A stretch of 64,000 bases of DNA from Filobasidium wieringae. Lineage: Eukaryota > Basidiomycota > Tremellomycetes > Filobasidiales > Filobasidiaceae. The notes below the pieces were generated by a model. It had not been told where the DNA came from and did no database searches. It was given only the letters and a program-made list of their open reading frames with translations. Position numbers and translations under genes: made by a program. Positions 56,802 through 64,000 of this stretch are shown in pieces (the stretch's first letter is position 1; each line of letters starts with the position of its first letter). Where the stretch lies: assembly GCA_001600055.1 (NCBI GenBank), contig BCIV01000002.1, forward strand, positions 686,287 through 750,286. The letters are read 5' to 3'.

Positions 56802-58817
56802 ATGCCTTTCCCTATCGTCTCCGAGGCGGAACGCCACGCATTCGATCCGCAGGTGCCACCGAGTAACCCTCTCACCGCACGACCCTATCCAACCGTCTTT
56901 CAACTGAGTTCAGATCAGTTCAACTTCATGTTTGACGATTTATCCTTTTTCAGAGACCTCGAGTTACATAGCGAAGCAGTCAAGGTATGGAACCAGCTCT
57001 TTAGTCACTTTGTCCCTCCTCGACATATCATCCAGTGCAACACGCCCCCGCCTTTGGACACATGGACGTCCGCCATTATCACTTTCGTTTGTACAAAGAT
57101 ATCAACTCGGTTTATCGGAACGCACTGGGTGCAGCTGATGGGCTAGTCATTTCCGACGAGAATCAGTCCGATCTGGATTCCTTGTCCCTTGCTTCGGTCA
57201 ACACGCTGGCGGCCGTCAGGCTCATCACTCGCTCTGCAGGATGTGCGGACCTAGACGTGAGAGCGGTGCCGATGATACATGCCAAGCGATTCCAATCTCC
57301 CTTCAAGTATCGAATTCAAATCATCGGAGCACTCTGCCAAAGCCTGAGATACCTCGCCTACGGGAACGTCATGTTCGGGACGTCCTCTGGGTTCCTCGCG
57401 TATGGGTCTCATTTCAGGCGTTCGCTCATCGTCGACGGGTCTCTCTATGTGGACATCGGTCCCGTAGCGAGAGACGGCACCCAAGCGTCAATCATCCACC
57501 AGATGACCATGTTTGATCTGTTCCTGTACGGGATGCAGAACCCCCAGAATCCAATGAAGCTAGGATTGACTCTCAGACCCGGGTCGACGACCGCCTCTGA
57601 CGACGGCTACGAGTTGGTCTCTCATCTACGAGCTATGGGGCAATCTTGGATACAGGAGATGCATGCGGAAAAAGGAATGACGTTTGAAGAGATGCAGCTC
57701 GGAGGGACGTTCGCGAGGGTCGAAGCGTTTTCTTTGAAATTACTCAGCCAAGCGTGCTCGGCAGTCCGGACCCGCTTTTTCAACCTGCAGGAAGATGCTG
57801 GAGCAGAGAATGGATACGAAGGCGGGAACGGACAGGTGGGAGCGGAAAACGACAATGATCACCACGATGTTACATATTCGCAAATCCTCCAATCACCGAT
57901 TGGGCTTGATGACCGTACGCTCCTCCTCTCCGATGTCGACGACGACGACGAGACAAAGAGTGGAGTCGTTGACCAGCCTTCGAGACGCTATTCCGCCGAA
58001 CAATCACTGTACGTATTCCAAGTGGAAACCACGCGGAGAACCAATACCAACACCGACGTCTTGGCCGAAAGAAGACTACGAGGTAGCGGACTTGAACCAT
58101 CAAAGACGCAGGCTGAACGTCTAGAGACCCGAGGCCCAACAAGAGCAACAAGACCAAGTTACCGAAGATGGCAATGCGCCAGGCCGTCGTCGTACCGTCT
58201 GCGGAGCTGAGAGGATCAGTTTTAGGCGAGAAGGACAAGGTATGAAGGGTTACCTAACCACGAACGGTTTCGACAGAACGGTTTCGACGAAGCTAATGTA
58301 TTTCAATAGGCAAAATGAACCGAGATCAATACAAACTCGTCGCCTCTGCATGGAAGTATGGCACTATGCTGAGGCTGGCCGAGCTACGCAGCCAGAAAGG
58401 CGCTGTGGAACAAAGCGATCGTGCTCTCGCATTGGAACAAAGCGATCGTGCGAGAGAATTGCTGGATGGTTCTCAAATCGCTCGCACAGATCACCGGATG
58501 GATGCTTGTGTTTGTACCAATTGGCGACCAACATCTGCTGGCTCGTAACCCCGGGATGTAGTTGCGATGGATGTATGAGAGACACCCGGGCAACTGAATG
58601 CACGTTCAATCTCCACAGACACGGCTGTATGGAGCCCAGACGGTCCGATCAGCTTGCTGGTTCTGCGTGTTCAGGCTGTCAGACTCACCGAGGCTTCCTA
58701 AGACGTCTATTCCTAGGTCTGTCCGAGGAGAACAAAGCCGCCATAAGGTCCATTGCCATAGCTGCTCCACAAGGTGGAGTTGACATCAAATCTGCACTTG
58801 AGGAGATTGGAGGGTGA
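56802..58817 (+). CDS. Member of an unrecognised duplicated gene family with cysteine-rich C-terminus (frame uncertain, possibly pseudogenised)
   Basis: Reading order: N-terminal MPFPIVSEAERHAFDPQVPP and FQLSSDQFNFMFDDLSFFRD; a long central frame 57,036-58,008 (DVRHYHFRLYKDINSVYRNA, RFQSPFKYRIQIIGALCQSL, MTFEEMQLGG); a 116-nt intron (58,009-58,124) that splices in frame; then VPSAELRGSVLGEKDK to 58,239. After the next intron the family block MNRDQYKLVASAWKYGTMLR lies in one frame. The C-terminal cysteine-rich part (CWLVTPGCSCDGCMRDTR, GSACSGCQTHRGFLRRLF) lies in another. A frame change is also needed near 57,000. These breaks mean either decay or sequence errors. A decayed relative lies at 2.06-2.91 kb. 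No known domain was recognised. Confidence 0.5.
58407..58451 (+). repeat. Internal 27-nt-spaced direct repeat
   Basis: GGAACAAAGCGATCGTGC occurs at 58,407-58,424 and again at 58,434-58,451, encoding a repeated EQSDRA in one frame. The related copy at 2.4 kb has a single EQRDWDRA there, so the repeat arose in this copy. Confidence 0.7.
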
Positions 58818-59017
58818 TAGACAGCCGTTCAGGATTATAGCCTTAGAGTGGAGGAGGTGAGTGGGAAGGCGCTGGCCACGGCAAGAACTTTGTGGATAGC
58901 GAGAGGGTAGTATGAGTAGAAGAAGGAAGTTGTGAGTGAGATTTTGGATAACAGGCCCCCAAGACGGAGTGTATATAGGAACAATACCTCCCACTGCTGC
59001 GTCAAGTTCTGCTCAGA
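58818..59017. other. Short spacer in the accessory island
   Basis: No feature recognised. Confidence 0.3.
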
Positions 59018-59284
59018 TTGGGGTCAGCTGTAGTTAACGCCGTAGCCTCCGGGAGCGATTCGGCTGCAGGCGCAGGAGGCAATTCGAGTGCAGCGGGAGG
59101 GAATAAGAAACGAAGACATAATGTTGGAAAGGCTTGCGAAGATTGTCGTAAGCCGAAGATTTGCACCTACGGATCCGAACAGCTATTTGGACAAGGACAA
59201 AATTCCATGCAGCTCGTAGTTCCCGTAAACGCTTTGCATAGGAAAGAGAGCGGGCGCTCGGTGTCGCAAGTGGAAACCGAATGA
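59018..59284 (+). pseudogene. Zn2Cys6-like fragment
   Basis: The frame contains NKKRRHNVGKACEDCRKPKI then CTYG, resembling the start of a fungal Zn2Cys6 DNA-binding domain (KRR..ACxxCRxxKxKC). One residue is missing between the second and third cysteines, and the second half (NALHRKESGRS) lacks the expected C-x2-C. It ends at TGA 59,282-59,284 with no recognisable transcription-factor body after it. Best read as a broken or incomplete transcription-factor gene. A nearby degraded copy exists at 56.5 kb. Start at 59,018 is not an ATG-supported start. Confidence 0.4.
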
Positions 59285-59800
59285 ACAGCTAGCACGGCTT
59301 TGTGGCTCAATTAGCACGAGAACCGAACATGTCACCCGAAGATGAAGAGATCAAGCCTTCCGTCGTAACCATCAGTCGCACGTATCTATTGATGTGATAT
59401 CCCTCAGCGACACCAGGGAACTTATGCTGTCTCTCTAGAGACTTTTGTCCTCCGTGCGATCTTGGCCGTAGATATGCCGCAATTTGAGTCTACAGTATTC
59501 TGAGCGTCGACCATACTCACTTTCTGCTGCGCCATTAGTAATTGTAACGACATGCTTCCATTATCGCATTCAAGTTGCTGAGACCTTATGTCTGCGTTAT
59601 CCTTCCTTTTACTTCGCCGGTGGAAATTGACAATCGATCTTCCGTGCTTATGACCAAATGAGAACATGCTTGAAACCTGTTAATAACCTGACGATAATCA
59701 ATCAGGACGCTTTTTGGCGGATCTCAAAACGTGAAATGGGTATCAAAGTCGAAGGATGCTGGCTGTCGAGCCGTCTAATACATGGTGAAATCGGGGTCAT
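59285..59800. other. Region between zinc-cluster fragment and RPA12
   Basis: About 515 bp. A short minus-strand frame (59,667-59,422) is Arg/Lys/Gln-rich without motifs. Nothing supported. Confidence 0.3.
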
Positions 59801-60402
59801 CTAATTGTTCAATCTCGTTTGATCTCCACAATTCAAACACTAAGTCAATGGAAATCTCATCAGCTGGAAGTTAATGCTTAGGTGATTGAAGTAAACCGCC
59901 ATACCTTGTAAAAAACGGTTGCTCCTTCATCTGCACTTCGTAACTGCATCGTCTTGTAGGAAAGACCGATATGCCCGCACTTCTCGCACTTTTCTTGTAC
60001 CTTCATGCACCGCCGGCGAGATAGGGTTCAGTGATGAAGCCATGAAGAATCGTCGCCCTGGTACTTACCACTGGATCTTCATCCTTCTGCCTGCTTCCAT
60101 CATCAGCTTTCCCTTGAACAAGAGCTCGCTTTTGCCGTAATGAAGATGGAAATGCGTTGGGATGGGAATACGTCTTGACATCAAGGTTCTCGTAAGCTAA
60201 GGTAGAAATAGTGAGGAATCAGCTTCGTATCTGACATGGCGAGTTTCGTAGATGAAGGAGACTATAACTCACAGCTCGCAGGCTCTTTCCTCCCACACTG
60301 TTCACAGGAGATCTCGTCCAGATCGCCTGGCAAAGATAGCAGCGTTCCGCAAGCGGGACAGAAGAGGAGAGAACCGATTCGATGGGCTCGAGTAGACGAC
60401 AT
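59801..60402 (-). CDS. RPA12: RNA polymerase I subunit A12.2
   Basis: Small Pol I subunit in rRNA transcription, involved in cleavage and termination. Exon 1 (60402-60273) encodes [20 protein letters not shown] and [11 protein letters not shown], the N-terminal zinc ribbon (Rpb9-like). The next exons give [18 protein letters not shown] and the C-terminal TFIIS-type ribbon [20 protein letters not shown] plus [10 protein letters not shown]. The final exon, [12 protein letters not shown] and stop at 59,801, supplies the last two cysteines. Alternative acceptor choices lose this CxxC, which confirms the model. The acidic pair in RSADEG is the catalytic TFIIS hairpin. Full length and motifs fit Rpa12. 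Confidence 0.92.
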
Positions 60403-60797
60403 ACCAGTGTGATGATTGTACTCGGGGGGGGTTCAGGACGATCAGCGATCTATATTCGAGATGGGAATTTAGTACCGGTCTCTTCGTGCTCAGGAAGCCC
60501 CTAGGATGGGCGGATGCAATACGGAAATTCTGGTACGCGGACAGTGGGGAAGGCGGCATGTCCGGGACGATAACCGTTGCAGGGGAACGAAAGCCACCCG
60601 CTTGTGCCAACGGGTGTCCTTGCCAAATGATAGGAAAGTTTGATTCTCTATTCAGGATCGGGCCGTTATATAGTCACTTCTAGGACCAACCATGAGATCC
60701 GTAAAGGCGGTTTATATTACAATACTTCTGCCCAAATATAAAGCTGATAACATTAAGACAAAGTAGCATTCAGTCGATCATCCGACAACCCAGCCCT
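60403..60797. other. Spacer between RPA12 start and ERG26 stop
   Basis: About 395 bp including a run of eight G at about 60,424. No gene. Confidence 0.3.
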
Positions 60798-62372
60798 TCA
60801 CTTTGCAGCAGTCTTCTTGGCTTCCTCCTCGTTGAACCACTGTATTTACGAGCAGAGCTATTAGCCACAAAGGTAGTTTCTATCTCTCAAAAGGAACGCT
60901 CGACTCACCACTAAGGTCTTCTTAAGACCTTCCTCTACTCCCCAGATTGGTTCATAGCCTAAGAGCCTCCTTGCTCGCTCAGTGTTGTAATACCTCTTCT
61001 GGGTAGCAAATCTGACTCGGAACCGAGTAAATCCGGCTTCTCGTCCCGTCAGCCAACTCCAGCCCTCTGCTAAAGTAGCCAGCAACATCCCAATCGCAGG
61101 GGGCATCTTGATCTTGTATGGTGCGACGTGGTTCATTCCCAAGGACCACACGGTCCTGTGGAAGTCCCAGAAGTAGGAGGGCTCTCCGTTGGTGATAAAG
61201 TACGCTTGACCAGCAACGCGGAGTTCGGGATCGATTGGCGTGCTGATGGTAGACACTGCCTTTTCACCCTGCTCGACGTATTTGTTGGTGACGGCAGCTT
61301 CCTTGTCCTGCTTATCGGCGTACTCGGGGTCAGTCGCTTTGGCGAACTGATCCATCTTCGTCCTCAGTACCGGTTGCAGGTCGTTATCGTCCTCATCATC
61401 CAATCTCTTAGGCTCCTCGAACCGCTTGGCGGCCTTTTTCTCCTCCTCCGTTGGGTTGGTGATAGGTCCGAGAGGGCGAGCTTCAGAAGTGGGGACTCGG
61501 TAGTCACCAGTCGACTTGTTAACATCAGAGAGGGGGAAGGTGAATTCGTAGGGGGAGACGACCTTCTCCAATCGGTCGGAAGCCAAAAGATGGGCGTGAG
61601 CCACATTGCCAACATATGTCCAGTCGAACAGATTCTCATTGTCTCCGATTTGGAACTTGGTCTGCCCGTTCTCCATGACCTGTTTGAGTCCCATCAACAA
61701 CTGCCTGTCGCCTTCTCCAAAGATACCTGCTGGTCGCAAGGCACAGGTCTTCAGGAACCCTCCCTTCCCGTTAGCCTCGAGAACGAGCTTTTCCGCCTGA
61801 GCTTTGGTCTCGTTATAAGCATCTAGTGGTACGGTGGGAATAGCCATTCGCTCATCCACATCGACCAAGTTTTGCGTTCCGTTGTAAACGACTCCAGCAG
61901 AGGAGGTGTAAACGAGTTTCGGTACGTTGTGGGAAAGACAGGCATCAATCACGGTCTGGGTACCGACGACGTTGACTTTCTTGTAGATTTCGGCTCCCAT
62001 ACCGTGGATCGGGGACGCAGTGTGGATGATCACATCGGCCTTGCTCTGCGGTCGTATCTCATCCAGTCAGTTATCGAGATTGGGCCGCTTGGTCCGACCA
62101 AACTCACCTTGGCAATAGCATCACCGATATCATCCGCGAACGTGATATCACCAGTGTAGAAAGTGATGTTGCTAAAATGGTAGTCATGTCAGGAATGTGA
62201 AGGATCCCGAATCATGTGCTTCGGCTCACTCATCGAAATGACGCTGAACCAAATCAAAGACTGCAACCTGTTTCTCTCCTCGCTCGACCAATTGCTCTAC
62301 AATTCGTCGTCCAAGGAATCCACATCCACCGATGACGAGGAACGATTCTTGAGTAGGAGGAGAAGTAGCCAT
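60798..62372 (-). CDS. ERG26: Sterol-4-alpha-carboxylate 3-dehydrogenase (decarboxylating)
   Basis: Second enzyme of sterol C-4 demethylation, after ERG25, on the ER membrane. The first exon starts MATSPPTQESFLVIGGCGFL and GRRIVEQLVERGE, the NAD-binding GGxGxxG Rossmann motif. Further exons give ITFYTGDITFADDIG and VIIHTASPIHGMGA. The long exon (62,033-60,911) has VYTSSAGVVYNG, YNETKAQAEKLVLEAN (catalytic Y-x3-K of the 3-beta-HSD family), TCALRPAGIFGEGD, NLFDWTYVGNVAHAH and RRLLGYEPIWGVEEGLKKTL. A last exon WFNEEEAKKTAAK ends at 60,798. An acidic, Lys-rich insertion (PKRLDDEDDNDLQPV) of about 70 residues interrupts the usual order near 61,400. Divergent from CGR1. Confidence 0.94.
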
Positions 62373-62716
62373 GTTATCTGAGTCTCAGGGCTAAGGAAAA
62401 TGCGTGGAGATTTGAGGAAACGTCTTGAGATGTGCTCAAGTTGAGAAGAGTGATTTGCTTTGACCAAGGTTCAACAGCTCGGACTCTGCGCGTGGACAGC
62501 CAGAATCGAGTGCGGGGCTCACAAATCGAGGGGCGACGCCCAGATAGACGTACGACTGGACCCGCTAGGCGACGCGCTGTTTGTCAAATAATCTCCTGTA
62601 GACATTTTATTCCTATACCTCGATCATCAATTTCATCAAGCTTTCAACCATACCGATAATCGCAAAGTCCAACCTAGAGCGCCTGAACGTCACAAACTCA
62701 CCTGAATTGTGCTATC
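62373..62716. promoter_or_regulatory. Divergent promoter region of ERG26 and CGR1
   Basis: 344 bp between divergent start codons. No TCACNCCAC-type SRE like that before ERG25 was seen here on either strand. Confidence 0.3.
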
Positions 62717-63171
62717 ATGACCGAAGAAATCAATATGTCAACAACACCAGATGTATCGGAGCCTCGATCTCTTGGGACTTCGTCAGGCGGACGAACTAGC
62801 GGCAAAGGTTGGAAACTGCAAAAGTCAGCCACAAAGTGAGCCCACAAGAAAAAACAGTGCTTACTGGCACCAGCATTGACCACTATCTTCCTACCCTTCC
62901 TAGACGATCTCACCTTATGCCTGGAGTCAAGACCAAATCATGGGACGACCGAATGGCCAAGCGGACCAAAATGGACGCGCTCAAAAAGCTGGAGAGGAAC
63001 ATGAAGGACGAGTCGAAGCGAGAGCAGGAGGCCGCTCGAGTGAGGTTACAGGAGCGAAGACAGCGACACGAGGAAAGGAAGCGGGAGGAGGAGATGAAGG
63101 CTAGGATGAGCGCCAAGAAGCTGCAGAGGATGAAGAAGAGGCTGGGAAGGACCAAGAAGGTTAACGGTTGA
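62717..63171 (+). CDS. CGR1: rRNA-processing protein CGR1
   Basis: Small nucleolar protein needed for 60S biogenesis. Two exons: 62717-62835 and 62904-63171 (128 residues). The N-terminus is acidic/Ser-rich and leads into SGKGWKLQKSATK; exon 2 gives KSWDDRMAKRTKMDALKKLE then a highly charged helix (LQERRQRHEERKREEEMKAR, KKLQRMKKRLGRTKK). The GxxWK followed by KSWxxRMxxR and a long basic coiled coil are the Cgr1 signature. Length is normal. Confidence 0.88.
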
Positions 63172-63607
63172 TTCGGTAGTTGGGTATCGAAGTACGTGCT
63201 TGTTTCTGGTCTTTGAACGTACTAATGGCGATGGTCTGCTAACCGCTTTCTGTCTCAAAATCATAGTTGTTTTTATCACGGGTGTAACAATGTTCGACTT
63301 GTACCGATCACTACATGTACCATAGCCAAGACATTCTTTTTCGTCTACTTTTACGCCCAACTAACGACGCTCATGCTTTAGGCCATCGCTAGCACAGTCC
63401 TGACTAGAGACAAAGACGACTGAATCTGCAGTCACAAACAGACGGTGCAGCCAAAGTTCCATATTCGTGCTCTCAAAACCGTACCGAGATCTGCATCCGC
63501 GATGGAGGACCAGCTCTAACGTAGGATATCATCGGCCCGAGTGTTTATTCCTGCTGTAGCTTTGCGAATGTGACCACGACACCAAGAAGGACTACTGTTT
63601 GAGCAAC
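63172..63607. other. Intergenic region
   Basis: About 435 bp after CGR1 and before the release-factor gene. No feature. Confidence 0.3.
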
Positions 63608-64000
63608 ATGTTTAATCGGATCCTCCGTATATCGCTCCTCTGGCCTCGATCCCGCCTGTCTTCTTGTGCCCCTCAAGCCTATCCAGCACGACCTGTCTCA
63701 TCTGCCCTCCCGGTCCACAACTATCGATCGTACAGCGACCATCCGAGAGTGCAACAAGTGCTCGATGCTTTACCTTCTGACCCTATCGTAGATACCAAGC
63801 CGATCGAACGACTACCCACTTCGATCAAACAACTTAACAAACGGTTGGCGACCAGGGAAAAGTACGAAATACCAGAAGAAGAGCTGGAGGAGAAGTTTGT
63901 GCGAGGTGAGTCTGTCTTGACGCAAAGTGATGCTACAGTCGCTGATGAGAATACGGGAACCAGGAAGTGGACCTGGTGGTCAAGCCGTGAACAAGACCTC
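63608..64000 (+). CDS. Mitochondrial class I release factor-like (GGQ) protein, truncated by window end
   Basis: Exon 1 (63608-63905) starts MFNRILRISLLWPRSRLSSC, an Arg-rich mitochondrial presequence, and ends LPTSIKQLNKRLATREKYEI plus EEELEEKFVRG. Exon 2 from 63,964 continues SGPGGQAVNKT, the invariant GGQ peptidyl-tRNA hydrolysis motif with its GSGPGGQ context. The short region before GGQ, without codon-recognition domains, points to the C12orf65/MTRFR or Pth4-like ribosome-rescue group rather than a full mtRF1. The C-terminus lies outside the window. Confidence 0.8.
   Translation, partial: MFNRILRISLLWPRSRLSSCAPQAYPARPVSSALPVHNYRSYSDHPRVQQVLDALPSDPIVDTKPIERLPTSIKQLNKRLATREKYEIPEEELEEKFVRGESVLTQSDATVADENTGTRKWTWWSSREQDL

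Noticed and set aside
59422..59667. Minus-strand 81-codon frame rich in Arg/Lys
   Set aside because: No motif, no clear start context or exon chaining to RPA12.
61128..61826. 232-codon frame on the plus strand
   Set aside because: Antisense to ERG26 and without recognisable domain.

Overview
The window looks like a stretch of nuclear chromosome from a basidiomycete fungus, most likely a Tremellomycete yeast of the Cryptococcus/Kwoniella kind. This is inferred from dense short genes on both strands, many introns of about 50-70 nt with GTRNGT...YAG borders, and gene content (split DASH, BRO1, SulP/cNMP and Dsc genes, FunK1 kinase, ERG25/ERG26, a tRNA with an intron). All gene models were built by eye from splice signals and family motifs. 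Coordinates run from start codon to stop codon and include introns.

Layout. 1-2,000: 3' part of RAM2 (left edge) and BCD1. 2,050-5,100: an accessory gap holding a broken copy of a gene family that recurs at 56.8-58.8 kb. 5,100-13,000: mitochondrial NADH kinase, inositol polyphosphate multikinase, ERG25, a small hydrophilic stress-type protein and cardiolipin synthase. 13,153-13,817: a short inverted-repeat DNA element (MITE). 14.1-17.2 kb: a FunK1-type kinase. 17.3-22 kb: a VSB1-like SulP/STAS/cNMP membrane protein. 22.6-30 kb: PIN protein, mitochondrial uL22, TUM1 rhodanese, RBM18-like RNA-binding protein, TRM112. 30.9-39.5 kb: endophilin-like BAR protein, pantothenate kinase, a 91-residue putatively myristoylated protein and BRO1. 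40.3 kb: tRNA-Thr(AGT). 40.5-49 kb: ATX1, DSC3, an orphan gene, a GPI-type cysteine-rich protein, a Ten1-like OB-fold protein, mitochondrial adenylate kinase. 48.8-55.1 kb: SPB1, bL33m, HNT1 and a divergent pair of DASH kinetochore subunits (DAD1/HSK3). 55.3-59.7 kb: a membrane protein and a second accessory island (family gene with broken frames, zinc-cluster-like fragment). 59.8-64 kb: RPA12, ERG26, CGR1 and a mitochondrial GGQ release-factor-like gene cut by the right edge.

Functional themes. Ribosome and rRNA biogenesis is frequent (BCD1, TRM112, SPB1, RPA12, CGR1), as are mitochondrial proteins (NADH kinase, CRD1, uL22m, bL33m, TUM1, ADK2, release factor). Two sequential enzymes of sterol C-4 demethylation, ERG25 and ERG26, lie about 51 kb apart. 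DAD1 and HSK3, which sit in the same microtubule-binding complex, share one short promoter region.

The most unusual items are the MITE, the duplicated and decayed gene family with its cysteine-rich tail, the DAD1/HSK3 pair, the HNT1 gene with 13- and 21-nt exons and an apparent GC-AG intron, and several small proteins without a recognised family. No CRISPR array, bacterial-type operon or clear horizontally transferred cassette was seen.
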